From Molanna angustata (taxonomy: Eukaryota > Arthropoda > Insecta > Trichoptera > Molannidae), in NCBI GenBank assembly GCA_963576475.1, contig OY754978.1:11338799-11402798 (forward strand): 64,000 nt of DNA, read 5' to 3'. The notes beneath the pieces are model-generated. The model searched no databases and was not told the origin of the DNA. It saw nothing but the letters and a program-made list of their open reading frames with translations. Positions 45,239 to 56,839 of this stretch are shown here, in pieces. Numbering within the stretch: position 1 is the stretch's first letter; the number at the start of each line of letters is the position of its first letter. Both the position numbers and the translations under genes were made by a program.

Positions 45239-46870
45239 GTCTGAGAAGAATCAACAATTATCGGTCGATAAACTCAATTTATTCAATGTGACATTAGGCT
45301 CTCTCGGCCTACCCTTGATAGCGTGTTGAGACGTAAATAAAATGTAATTAGTTGTATTGACAGTTTGCTAACGGATTGTATATTTTTATCCAATTTGCTA
45401 CTTGTTAGAGAGCAATTGATTAATTAGAATGATGTTATTATAAGGCGTGGAATTAGTTTTGTTAGGAGAAAGTAATACCAATATACCGATGAGACATAAT
45501 CTATTTCTCGGTTGGTCACAGTTAAATAAACTACACTTAGACGGATATTATTGGTAACCATGATTATGACAGCTTGTATAATCACGGGAGATTACTATGC
45601 CGGTAACTTAGATGTACAAATAACAGACTTTGTCAACCGTCTCTGTATTAAATATTTATATAATTTAAAATAATACATTAATGCAAGTTATTTTTTTATT
45701 GAAAAAGACATCCATTAATTTGATATTATTGGAAATATCACTTTTTTGAGTTATATTAAACACAATTCCAATTAATTGATATCCAAAATTTTGCATTGTA
45801 AAAAAAATGACTTAATTGGGTCAATTATAGTGCATCTAGGTAGCAAAATATATTATAATATTTTATTTTTAAAAAAATCCACAGATTCTAGTATAATATA
45901 TAAAAAAACATCAGGTTTTTAAATCGAATATATTTTTTAATTGCATATACGCAAACAAAGCTATTTATTCCTGTCGGGAGTCAAGGTTTTTAATTAGTTT
46001 TACCATGCGTTGAGGTCTTTTGTATCGAAAAAATGTTTTAGATTTTTTTTTCATATTTATTTCATTTAGGTTTCAACTGAAATACAATATTATGAAATAT
46101 TATTTATATATATTTTGAATAATATTATTTAAACAAATTTTGGGGAATATCACGGAAAAATATATATTATGATTTTCACCAAAAAAAACATAGATTTTTA
46201 TGGTTGCTAAAGGAAGGAAAACTTTGATTTTAAACAGATACATCAATACAAGTAGTATTTATATTTTTATCTTGATAGTGTCAACGTCAAATGAAAAGGA
46301 AATAAAGTTTCAAAACCGCATTTGTGCTTCCGTTTGCAAAATATTTATGTGCGTAATTTTATTGGAAATAGATAAAATAGTTACAAATTAATTGACGATT
46401 GCAATAAATTGAATGTACTCTGACGCAAATGAGCAATAACTTGAATTGTGTATTTTCCTTTAAAATAAAACATAAATTGACTTTTGCATTATTTATGAAA
46501 AAAATATGACTTTCAACACGTAGGCAATCTGAATTAATTGAAACAAGATTAATATCATCATAAAAATATATTTATTATTATTAAAAATATAACGAATCAT
46601 ATATGATAAATCTATTATTTTCTAGATTGAACTTTTTTGCTTTTCTAGATTGAAATTTGGTAATTAGTACAAACATGAATTGCAGACTTTGAAGACAAGA
46701 CGAAGGACCTTAGACTTAATGTACCTTTATGACATAATAAACTCCAATATTGACTGACAGACGAACAAGGCACACCTTAGCGTTCATTTTAGACAAAAAA
46801 AACTAATGCCGCTCAGAATTCGCCATTGTACCAATGCCTTATCACACATATAATAATTTGGAAAGGATCA
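45239..46870. other. unassigned AT-rich DNA
   Basis: Nothing recognisable is present. The 63-codon frame at 46200 has no motifs. Confidence 0.4.
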
Positions 46871-47036
46871 GCCCCCCTAGACAACGTGTCATTCAGCTCA
46901 AGAAAAGAAACAAGAAAAGATATCTCAATGTATGGAAGTGACAGTTGTCATGTGACTGGTTACTGTCACTTCCATACATTGAGTTATCTTTTCTTGTTTC
47001 TTTTCTTGAGCTAAATGACACGATGTTTAGGGGGGC
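46871..47036. mobile_element. compact hairpin, 74-bp stem and 18-base loop
   Basis: Arms 46871-46944 and 46963-47036 are complementary with only a handful of mismatches (both contain CTCAAGAAAAGAAACAAGAA and CTCAATGTATGGAAGTGACA). The ends are GCCCCCCTA and TAGGGGGGC. Weaker pairing extends outward to about 46855 and 47050. It could be a foldback MITE or, if transcribed, a hairpin-RNA precursor. No target duplication was seen. Confidence 0.85.
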
Positions 47037-47346
47037 AGGTCCGTGGAAATATTCTGTATGTCTAAGACCTTTTCAGGAGCCACATTAGACAGGAATAATT
47101 CATTGTTTTGTAACCAGCATTGAGTACATGCAACATGAAATCAAAGTTGGGCTGATTAAGTTACAATAACTTATGATATTCTAATTTGTTAAAAAAAATA
47201 TTATTGAATGTTGCCCATTTTTTAAAAATAAATTATAAAATTCTCTTTGCTATTTTTTATTAAATTGAACACAGCATTAGTAGGAAGCTGTTTTTGTAAA
47301 TAAGTCAATCTGCTGGTCTTGTCGAAAATTCATTCGCTTCTTCTAT

Positions 47347-47658
47347 ATGTACTATTTGTTATCTCCGTGCCACGCCACCATAAGCAGATGCGACCCATTC
47401 GTTATTGTCGGTGATGAATCTCTGCAGTCGGGGCCAGAAGCCATGGAGGATCAAAGTCGGTACCTACTTCTGGAGTTCGAAGGGAAAAATGGCCTCGTTC
47501 CGGTCAACCGGACGTCCCCGGCCAAGGTACACGACCCGGCCGTCAGAGCGGAACACAAAACGCCAATTCGATTGCCTATAGTTGTTTATTCAATCAACCA
47601 AGTCTATTGTTTCACTTGTAAACTTTGCCCTGAGCTTAATAATAAGATTATGTCCTAA
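47347..47658 (+). other. candidate coding exon, unrecognised
   Basis: A GC-rich island in AT-rich DNA with a 103-codon open frame. Within it, a good start context (GCCATGG at 47439-47445) opens MEDQSRYLLLEFEGKNG, and GTACAC after GCCAAG (about 47528) could be a donor. An upstream AG (CTGCAG at about 47426) could be an acceptor. No domain is recognised. It could be the first coding exon of a plus-strand gene that continues beyond what I can follow, or a mobile-element remnant. Confidence 0.3.
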
Positions 47659-47814
47659 ATAATAATCTCAAAATACTCAGTGTTGGTCTCTATGTAAGTG
47701 CTTTTTGATGTTGTTTGTTGCGATTGTCTTAGTAATGTGGATGTTGGTGATTCATTCTGTATATTCCTCGGTGACAATTCAATCAATTACTGAGTGTGTA
47801 AATTGTTTATGTAC

Positions 47815-48030
47815 CAATATCATCAGCATCATCAGCAATGGCGCTACAGCCCGGTGTGGGCCTTGGCCTCCATAAGAAACTGCCTCCATCCCATCCTGTC
47901 GACAGCAAGTCTCCTCCAATTTGTCTGTCCGATCGCTCTTAAATCGCCCTCGATGTCGTCCAGCCATCTCATCATAGGTCTCCCTCTGCTTCTTCTTCCT
48001 TCAGAACAGGTGTCTAATACTTTCTTTAAG
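47815..48030 (-). pseudogene. LINE ORF2 C-terminal fragment
   Basis: The minus strand encodes RGRPMMRWLDDIEGDLRA in one frame and DRTDKLEETCC in another, then a TGATGATGCTGAT tail. It is a typical RTE-like GRPxxRWxDDI ending. Confidence 0.72.
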
Positions 48031-48143
48031 ACCCGGCTATTACTATATATGTCAAATAATTATTTAACACGCACCAAATAAGTAGCCACATTCTGGAGAC
48101 TTGCGATATTAATCGTCTCACAGATCCAGACTGAAAACACAAT

Positions 48144-48229
48144 TAAGAACTTAGTCTTCACCGGGAATCGAATCCGAGATCTTTGGATCAGCAGTCAGGT
48201 TTCTAACTAACTGAGCTATGAAGGCGGAC
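48144..48229 (-). mobile_element. SINE-3 (tRNA-derived head)
   Basis: On the minus strand: TAGCTCAGTTAGTTAGAAAC (A box, D-arm-like), a mid region, then GGATTCGATTCCCGG (B box, T-arm) and GAAGAC. It is tRNA-like but lacks a clean anticodon arm and acceptor pairing, so it is a SINE or tRNA pseudogene and not a working tRNA. Only one copy was found here. Confidence 0.6.
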
Positions 48230-48232
48230 AAA

Positions 48233-48586
48233 TTAATTTATCTCAGTGACTAATGACAATTTGTGATTTTTTTTGAACTCCTCCCCGAAGCACAAGGCTT
48301 CCTTGTTTTTGGGGAGAATTTCCGAATTTGTTATTGTTTTTTCTAATTTCTTATTCAACGTATGTATCAATTTTTGTTTCTGTTTGTTTGAAAAATTATA
48401 ATTATTAATTGAGACAAAACTGTTCAACTGTCCTTTTTGAATACCAAATAAATTAATTAGACGAAAATTCACGTAAGGACGTTGCTGCCACAATCGAGTA
48501 AAAGAGTCGTCAAAAAATCGTTTTTTTAATAAGACCAAGACTAGCAAAGAAAATATAAATATGTTAAAACCCTCCAGACACAGCAT
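48233..48586 (-). other. unrecognised open frame, 117 codons
   Basis: The frame starts with a hydrophobic stretch (FNIFIFSLLVLVLL) that could be a signal anchor, followed by a Lys/Asn-rich segment. In DNA this AT-rich one frame of this size per window is expected by chance. No motif or splice context supports a gene. Confidence 0.15.
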
Positions 48587-49914
48587 GTAAAGGTGTTAGA
48601 AGAGGATTGAAGGGTTTTATAGAAAGAAGACAACATTAAAGCTGTAAGAGTTAGTGCTAAACTTATGGGATTTTTGTGGATAAGGTGCTATGCATACAAT
48701 ATAAAATCAATGTCTCTACAGTGAGTCAGGAAAATCGAAAAAACTCGCTGTGTAGTAAAGATAAAAGTGCACCGTGTTTATTATAGAATCTTCATACATA
48801 TATCAGTAAAAATATTCTGAATATTAATACGATTTAAGCAAGCAACCGAAAAAGGTACTTTGCTAAAATAAAGTTGAATTTAGTAATGAAAATAATGGGT
48901 TTATTTATGTGTTCTGGCGCCTTTAAACTGCGTTCAACGGATTGTAAGTAAGTATGTAGATTGAGGATATATTTGAAGATTTATACTTAAAAACTCATAA
49001 ACACTTAACTACTAATATGGTGCCAATGATAATGTTGAGTAAAGCAGTTATTTAGATATAAAGTGTCTTATCTGCGAGGCACGCCTCGTTGAGATAAGGA
49101 TTATCTCTTTCTTACAATGATCGTTAATATGTAATGAAGACGTGAGACAATAATAGCAAAATGTAACAAAGTAGATACTTAATTATGTAAACAAATAGTG
49201 AAAAACATTTTTAATCTGCGTCATGATCGTAATCTTTATTTAACTTACTTAAAATGTCGTAATAAGTTTATAACTCAATTGATAATCAAATATTTCTGAC
49301 GTTTAGCATAATATTTATACAATCTATATTTTTTCAGGAGATAAGAATATTATGTGCATTTAAAAGATTTAAGATTCAGTGTAACTTATAAACATAATAA
49401 AAAATAATACGCTGTGATGGTTGGGCTACGTATAGAATGGATGAAGAGTGACTGACAAAGAAAGTATGTATAATAGGAAAAGTGTTTTTATTATTTCACT
49501 TAGCATGGAAAACGCACTAGTTAACCTAAAATTATAAGGGAACTAGTATAAAAAATTTATTTATTTTTTCATTCATAATATAACAAACGTTTTTTTTTCA
49601 AAGTATAGATATAAATGTTTCATCACAGGTAATAATATAATAATCAAACTAATAATAGTTTTTCACTTGAATAGTATACATAAAAAGATATAAGCATATA
49701 CATAGTTATATATAAAATATGTACAATTATTTCAAAGTAAAAAGGTCAAAAAGAAAGAACATTATTGTAATAAGTACATAATTTACATATTCGTAACAAC
49801 TTTTTAAAATATGTGAAATAGAAAGCATAATTTTGAAAGTTCTATATATTTCATTAAAATATATTTCTAAATATTTATTTCTATATATTTCAATACATCG
49901 TTTGTAAAAAGGAA

Positions 49915-50055
49915 TTCATTGAGGGAACTCAAGAAGGCATAATTGGTGAACGATGACGTAAACTAGCCGATGACAGCCCTGTAAGTGCCTCGAGTTCCTG
50001 GTTTTTCTACAATATTCCAAGTTGGTCTCTATTGAGATGTTCAAAATTTGTCAAA
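49915..50055 (+). mobile_element. fragment of the 3741-4231 foldback family
   Basis: GCATAATTGGTGAACG, TAAACTAGCCGATGACAG, TATTCCAAGTTGGTCTC and TATTGAGATGTT match the 3741-4231 element in complement of its left half. Only one arm remains. Confidence 0.65.
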
Positions 50056-50094
50056 AAATATTAATAGGTAATTTTTTTTATTGAAATTCTCTTT

Positions 50095-50590
50095 AGATCA
50101 ATGCCAGCCATGCTCGCTGTGCACAATGCAACAGTCGTTCCAACAATAATGTATGCAAGTGAGACATGGACATTGCAGACGACGCATGAAAGTAAAATTA
50201 ACGCTGTGGAAATGAGGTCTCTAAGACGAATTGACGAATACGTGACAAAACACTGCATGATAGGATAAGGAATGTGGATATCAGACGAGAATTCAAGATT
50301 GAAAGAGATATATTGTGAGTAGAATGAAGTTAAATGCTTTGCGATGGTTCGGACATGTAGAGAGAATGAACGATGAGCGCCTGACAAAGAAAATTTGCAA
50401 GGCTGAAAATAGTGGAATGAGAAGTAGGGGTCGACCGAGAAAGGGATCATATAAATGAGATTTTGAAAGATGGTAATATACGAAGTTAGAATAATCGGAG
50501 AGCATGTTTTACTCGATGCATAGATGGAAATGAGGTAAAACATGTATGTCAAGATAGAAGAGTCTGGCGATCGGTTCTTTATGTCTATAC
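50095..50590 (+). pseudogene. LINE ORF2 C-terminal fragment
   Basis: The plus strand encodes TIMYASETWTLQTTHESKIN, AVEMRSLRRI, then in shifted frames LRWFGHVERM and RSRGRPRKG. This is the YGSETWTL...E...RRI...GHVERM tail of R1/RTE-like LINEs. Several frameshifts and stops are present. Confidence 0.8.
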
Positions 50591-50599
50591 CAAATAGGG

Positions 50600-51330
50600 A
50601 AACGGCGCGATGATATGTATGTATGCACTAAAGATAAAGTGGCAGGCGAACAATATACCACGTGAACAATATAATGGAAAAAAACATGAGAAGTGGGAAA
50701 TTATGCAAATATACAAGTGCGTGGCGCTCTGTTCTCTCTGTCAACTTCGAGAATCAACTGAGGTGCAAGATTGTTTAAAGCATTAATAAAACAAAATCAA
50801 AATTTCTGTCTGCCTCACAAGGCAGCCATTTTTGTTGGACGTGTAGGATTTTACAGAGAGAGGTAATGATAACGATAGGTACCTACTCTCAGTTATTTAT
50901 TAGTTAGAATATTGATTGACAACAATTATTAATATTGACTACGATTATGGATTATTCATTCGGATGTGACCTTCAGACTTCAAAATCGACTTGATGATGA
51001 TGTATCTGCATACATTAAAAGTTTTAACTACCCACTTAACAATAATATGATGAAAATTTAATGTAGGTAGAATTATTTTGTAGAATGGATAGTACAATAT
51101 AAGAAGTATATGCCAGGTCAGAGCTTTGTAAATCTTATGTACAGTGTGACACAAAAATGAGAACACAAGTTTTATAATAAAATTTATACATGCCACCGTA
51201 CGTGTCTCTTGCGATGTTATAATAATAGCCTAATTTCATAAGACGTGAATAAATTTTGTTTAGTCAATGTTGCCGGTACTGATATTGTAAAACTCCATCT
51301 AAGAGTTTTTTTAATCGAATCACCGATTTA
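50600..51330. other. unassigned AT-rich DNA
   Basis: No features are recognised. Confidence 0.4.
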
Positions 51331-51333
51331 GAA

Positions 51334-51475
51334 GGCGTCCTGGGTTCGATTCCCATCAGTGGAGAAACTTATTTAAATTCATTTCTCACGCAAATATTGC
51401 TTCTCTGGGCTGGAAACACTGACTAGTTGGAAGAAACTTGCGCAGAGTGCAAGGAAGTGTTTATTATTTGTTTAT
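51334..51475 (+). mobile_element. SINE-1, head-truncated and internally deleted
   Basis: It starts within the head (GGCGTCCTGGGTTCGATTCC) and lacks the A box. The TTGCCATACGGCAATAAACTC segment is also deleted. The tail is TTTATTATT. Confidence 0.75.
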
Positions 51476-52092
51476 TTATTTTGGTTCCATAAAGTATTAT
51501 TGAATTTGACAGGACGATAGTTTCGTCGTCGTTATCGGACGTCGTTATTAACTGATAAACATAGAAAAAGTGTTTTTATTAAACTATATTTTGTCGTGTC
51601 TTTTGAACCATTCAGTGTTTAGTTCTTGTGACCATAAAATATACATTAATATCTGATTTAAAATTAGTATATTTTGCCAACCATAATATTTAGTGTCATA
51701 ATTAGTTTTGAAATATTTTATTTAATGTTAAGTGCCGGTAGGAAGTTAATTATGTGTATTTAAATTTTATCTTTAAATATTCGTATATTTATGTATATTA
51801 ACAATTTTATCTATAATAAGAGATCAATGCATTTTAATAATTGGAAAATAGTCTATAATAATATAATTTATAATAATATAATTTATAATAATATTAGTGG
51901 GCCCAGGCAGACGTTGTCCTGTCACAAATTGACTTTTTTGAAGACCGCCTTTTATCTTATTTTTTATGCATAATATATACATACACAGATCAAATTCGAA
52001 AGTTACATGCATCGTTGATATTGTTTTGAAATTTAATCGATGTTTGAGTGTCGCATATTCTATAGATGTTAATAGATTTATAGCGTAATATA

Positions 52093-53844
52093 CAGACGGT
52101 GGCCAAATTAATACAATCAAAGGAAAAAAATGCAAAAATAATTGTATTTTTAGCTGTTATCCAGCAAAATCGAATCACATCAGTATATTTTTAATTGTGG
52201 CAACTCCCTTCATTATTGTTATCGTACTTGCAACACTTTTTAAGCATCAACATAAAGTTTGTCACATACAAGATACGATAATGTCAGTTTAGTATTGGTC
52301 TTCACAGAGTGTGCGGGTGTTAATGGAATATTTTGCCCATTGATTTTGTGTTTATTTGAGACAGTGTTTGAGTGTTTCTTACATTTTTTTTTAAATAACA
52401 GGTAAACCTAATATTTATTACTAAATATTTATCACAATTATACTACTTATCAAATTATTACGATTTTGATAAATTATTTTCTAAATGTATGCTGAATTTC
52501 AGAATTTTTTGGTTTATTTTAGAAATGGGAAGATCTTGTGACCTCACTCCAAGAAAAAAATCTAAAATTGCAACCCTTCTTGGTCACTGTGAATACAGTC
52601 AACGAGAAATTGCCACACTTACCAATGTTTCTCAATATTCTGTGCACAAAATAAGTAGGCAAATGAAAGGAAATGTACCCCTTGAACCATCTCGAATAGG
52701 AAAATGTGGACGAAAGCGCATTACTACTCCGCGAACAGAAAGAAAAATCAGAAATGTTGCTCTATAAAATAGACAGAAGCCTCGAAAAGTAATAAAATCT
52801 ATTTTGCAGACCACAGGAGTCAATATATCTGATCGTACATTGAGACGAAGATTGGTGGAAATGGACCTCAAATGTTATCGCCCAGTGAAAAAGCCAAAAC
52901 TAACACCTGAAATGCGTAAAAAGCGACTAGAATGGGCACTAAAACACCAAAATTGGAACGAAGACGATTGGAGCAAGGTATTAGAATGTTAAATAAGTTT
53001 TTATGAAACTTTCTGTATTAAATAAAATTGACTAGTGAAAACTTCTCGTGTTCTTTCAGGTTTGTTTTTCTGATGAATCCTCAATCCAAATACTGCAGGA
53101 CAAAACTCAATATGTGAGAAGAAGGCCAGGTGAAAAATATAATGAGGAATGTGTGGTCCAAAGAGTGAAGCACCCTCAGTCAATAATGATCTGGTCAGTG
53201 ATTAGTGGGATGGGTATGGGAAGGCTGTATATTGTGAATGGCACAATGCGCCAGGACCAGTATATAGAAGTTTTAAAAGGGAGACTAAAGCCTCAAGTGG
53301 CCGAATGGTTTCCAAATGGAAAATATGTATTTATGCATGATTCTGCACCCTGCCACAAAGCGAAAACCGTTACTAAGTTTTTAGAAGGAGAAAAAATAAA
53401 GGTATTAGATTGGCCAGGAAATTCACCGGATCTAAATCCAATTGAAAACGTTTGGGAGGCTCTGAAAAGGGCAATTGTAAAAAAAGGTGTCATCACCAAC
53501 AAAAGACAACTAATAGAAAACATAATTGAGGCATGGCACAACACACCAGAATTATTAAAATATCTCAATTAAATGTATCTCCAGCATGCCCAGAAGAATA
53601 TCAGCAGTAATTAAAGCTAAGGGAGGATTTACTAAATATTGATCATTATACCATAAAACGTATTTTATTATCAATAAACTATTATATATTCATAGTAAAT
53701 GCATTTTATTTTATAAAAATATATTAAATCTCCCATAATATTCTAGAAAGATCGAAATAAAATAAAAAAATAATAATTTTCAATGATTCGAAGTCTAAAA
53801 ACTGCTATAAATTCATTTGATTGTATTAATTTGGCCACCGTCTG
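52093..53844 (+). mobile_element. Tc1-type DNA transposon, nearly complete
   Basis: The first 29 bp (CAGACGGTGGCCAAATTAAT then ACAATCAAA) are repeated perfectly inverted at the end (53816-53844). TA flanks both ends (52091-52092 and 53845-53846), the Tc1/mariner target duplication. One transposase gene occupies 52525-53572. Perfect terminal repeats and a single visible lesion imply recent insertion. The flanks are a pre-existing tandem repeat (TATAGATGTTAATAGATTT on both sides). Confidence 0.93.
52525..53572 (+). pseudogene. Tc1-type transposase gene with one in-frame stop
   Basis: Cut-and-paste transposase of the DD34E group. ATG is at 52525; exon 1 is 52525-52977; an 82-bp GT-AG phase-0 intron is 52978-53059; exon 2 is 53060-53572. 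Domains: first helix-turn-helix (SQREIATLTNVSQYSVHKI), a GRKR hook, second helix-turn-helix around SDRTLRRRLVEMD, then the catalytic domain. The D of FSDES, the D of MHDSAPCH and, 34 residues later, the E of NPIENVWE form the triad. TAA at 52765-52767 lies between the two DNA-binding parts; the frame continues intact on both sides. Total about 322 residues, near the family norm. Apart from this stop it looks functional. Confidence 0.9.
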
Positions 53845-53869
53845 TAGATGTTAATAGATTTATCACAAC

Positions 53870-55485
53870 TTAAAAAGTAATTACGACACTTTTTCCTATA
53901 AATAATCCTTGGGCGGTATGGGGAAGATAACATTTTTAGTTTAATGTATTTTTGGGTGAGAAATCTAAAGAAAATAAAAATATATTTTTTTAATCTCGAT
54001 AACAGAGTCACCTAAAACTATCCGGTCTTAAAGCTGGAATCAACCATACTTGTATATAAAATTTCATTGAAATCGGTGTGTCTTGGGAGATTAGTGTGAA
54101 CAAACATTGTGACACGAGATTTTTATATATAAGATATAATATATATACATACCACAACACACCTATATTTTTAACTAGATTAATATTTCAAATACAGTCT
54201 TGGTTTAGACTGTAGATCGACGCAAGTTTATAGTTATATTTAATCATGTTTCAAAGTTATTCATATAATGTAGTTTAGATGCATTAATATTTAACGAGTT
54301 TAATTTATGTAAACGAGTCAAATTTCTATGTTGTACGAAGGAAATGGATAAAATTATGTTTTCAAATTTATTGCAAACAAATATTTTGAATTAACTTTTG
54401 CATAAATATTGGGTAATTGCGTTTTTGCATAAATATTCTAAAATTTAATTTATGGTCGTGCCGAATAATTTTCCTACTTTAACTTTGTGCTTATCATCCA
54501 GAATTTTATAAATTCATGTTGTAGTGACAATTGACAATAATGTAGTAGTGCCAATTATGTGGTAGTGACAATTGACAATAATGTAGTAGTGCCAATTATG
54601 TGGTAGTGCATATTATGGGTAGTAAGTTTCAATTCTTTTAATAATATTTACATGATTTTTAAAATTTATAGAACTTTTGTTTATTATTTAAAAATATGTT
54701 TTTAAGTAAGACGGAGCCTTATTTTCCTTATCGAAATAATTTATTCTATTTTCAATAAGTTATCTTTTATTGATAAAAAATACGTCAATATTATTTGATA
54801 TCTCAATTATGAAGACTGAAAGATTACCAATTATAACTCGAATTACATTTCATCATATCACTGCATTTTGTTCTTTAGTGAAGTCATTACTAAAAAACAG
54901 ATTTAAAACGAATCTTATGAGTGGTTAGAGTCCAGTTTCCCTCGAACATCCCATGCAGTTTGGTAATAATTTGCAGAAAAATAAAAGAATAATAATTTAC
55001 TGCGGTTTCTGATCAAAAGAATACTCGCGTTTAATCGTCTCGTATTACGGACACCACAAAGCCTTAAAATGCTAACAATTTAGAGACACGACACGAAAAG
55101 GTTGAATCAATTAAGATAATTAAAATAAGATCTCCGTGATCAATTGTAACTTTTTGTTTGTGTGTCTCTTGAGTTCAAAGTGTTAAGTTTTGATTGCCAT
55201 ATTAAACGAGCCACATAATAAAATCATTCATAATTTGCGGTTCACAGGAATAACATTGTAGTATTATTTTTAATAATATATAATTTTTAATGTGTATCGA
55301 AAATATTTTAATAATATGTTGTCTATATATTTTTATTTGCTGCAATTTTATAATATTATAGAGGTCGCAAAAATACGGTTTTTATTTTACTGAATAGCAT
55401 AGCCTTCCATGAACTAGAAATATGTTCTATAATAATGCAATGCATTGTGGGAAAAATACCCAAAAATATGCAGGAGCAGTACTTA
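53870..55485. other. unassigned AT-rich DNA
   Basis: A widespread-repeat-like block (AAATTTCATTGAAATCGGTG ... GTGACACGAGATTTTTATAT) is near 54058-54135. A 41-bp duplication is at 54521-54611. No gene is visible. Confidence 0.4.
54521..54611. repeat. 41-bp tandem duplication
   Basis: GTAGTGACAATTGACAATAA plus TGTAGTAGTGCCAATTATGTG occurs twice in succession, followed by a partial third GTAGTGC. Confidence 0.85.
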
Positions 55486-55715
55486 GCCGACCGCCTTGGC
55501 ACAGTTGGTAAGCCGTTCGGTTTCTGTGCGGGCGTCCTGGGTTCGATTCCCAGCAGAGGAGAAATTGATTTAAATTCATTTCTCACGCAAATATTGCTTC
55601 TCTGGGCTGGAAACACTGGTTAGTTGGAAGAAATTGCCATACGGCAATAAACTCGCTACTTGCGCAAGGTGCAAGGAAGTGTTTATTATTATTATTATTT
55701 TTTTTATTTATTATT
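55486..55715 (+). mobile_element. SINE-1, best-preserved copy
   Basis: It begins GCCGACCGCCTTGGCACAG, with GTTCGATTCCCAGCAGAGG (B box), GGGCTGGAAACACTGG, GCCATACGGCAATAAACTC and an ATT-rich tail. Both Pol III promoter boxes look intact. It directly precedes a LINE tail. Confidence 0.88.
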
Positions 55716-55775
55716 AGAAGAGGCCTACATCCAGCAGTTGAGATGGCTGATGAAAGAAGAAGAAGAAGATTATTT
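55716..55775 (+). pseudogene. LINE ORF2 extreme C terminus with GAA tail
   Basis: The frame encodes EEAYIQQLRWL and runs into GAAGAAGAAGAAG. The same EExYIQQ...(GAA)n ending occurs, inverted, at 57360-57510. Only the last 60 bp remain; the SINE sits directly in front. Confidence 0.6.
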
Positions 55776-55974
55776 AAGTGCAAATTAGCTTACAAGAATA
55801 TTACTTCACAAATATATAAAAAAAAAAAATATTATTGTTTAAATTAAAAGTCAAGTCTCAAATACTTGTTTATTGTAGAACACCTGAATAATAATTGTCG
55901 GTCATATAATGAATGAAATTAAGATAGTTGTGTTGACAATATAATATAATGTTATTAATATTCTTGTCACGAGT

Positions 55975-56100
55975 TTCCTACCATTGTAAGTGTCTAGGAC
56001 CGCGGCCGTGGTCTGGTCTGGTCTGGTCCGGAAGGGAAGGGGAAATTGCCGGATGGACCGCGACCGTCGGAAGTATAATTCCTGGAATCGGTTTGTCATC
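55975..56100. other. GC-rich island
   Basis: An isolated GC-rich patch contains GACCGCGGCCGTGGTC (imperfect palindrome) and TCTGG repeats. No convincing exon is visible on either strand. It could be a promoter or 5' untranslated exon. Confidence 0.25.
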
Positions 56101-56328
56101 GCACGGTGACCAACTTTTCAATATACTTCACATATATTTTTTTCTAGTTTCTAGGTCTCATATCGATCACATGTTTAATAATGTATGTAGGTATAATAGT
56201 TTTCGGTAACTAACTTTAGAAATGACGTGGACTGCGAGAGCGCAATTTTAGGATTATTGCTTGGTTGGTATACGTTGGAACCGCCTCTCTGCACGACGAA
56301 TATTCCCTAGTTTTTTTTTGCCAGAAAC

Positions 56329-56800
56329 TTATTCTTCTTCTTCTTGTGCCGCTCCTAACGGAATCACACCAAACTGATCCTGATCCTGCACCAACCTAAT
56401 TAGTGACGCCACATACGGAATCCTGAACCACTGCCTGAGATTTTTCGATATTCTTTTACGACGCATACTGCGTTTCCCATACTGTATACTTTTTTTTCCC
56501 TCCACTATAAGTTGTAGAAGGGCATATCTATCACCACGGAATATGTGGCTAAAATATGCTGATTTGCGTCTCTTGACAGTGGTCAGTAACTGTCTCACTT
56601 TCTCCATCATATTTAGAACTCTTTCATTGGAGACTCTATCGACCCATGAGATGCGCATCAGCCTTCTGTATAGACACATCTCTAATGCTTCAATTTTATT
56701 TACTGTTGAGATTTTTAGAGTCCAACTTTCCACTCCATACAACAGTACTGGTAAAACGTACATATGCTTTGACAGCTCTCCATCTTGTACTTAGCTTTAG
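56329..56800 (-). pseudogene. LINE ORF2 C-terminal region, 144-codon open frame
   Basis: The minus strand encodes VLLYGVESWTLKISTVNKIE, then EMCLYRRLMRISWVDRVSNE, a textbook RTE/BovB-type RT C-terminal region, followed by the basic tail and a GAA-rich end (EEEE). This frame is still open for 144 codons, longer than the other fragments. The RT core is missing. Confidence 0.85.
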
Positions 56801-56839
56801 ATCTCGGTTGCCAGAAACTTTACAATTAAATATAGTCGT

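Noticed and set aside
51824..52135. 103-codon minus-strand frame next to the Tc1 element
   Set aside because: It runs through TATAATAATATAATT repeats and lacks any domain.
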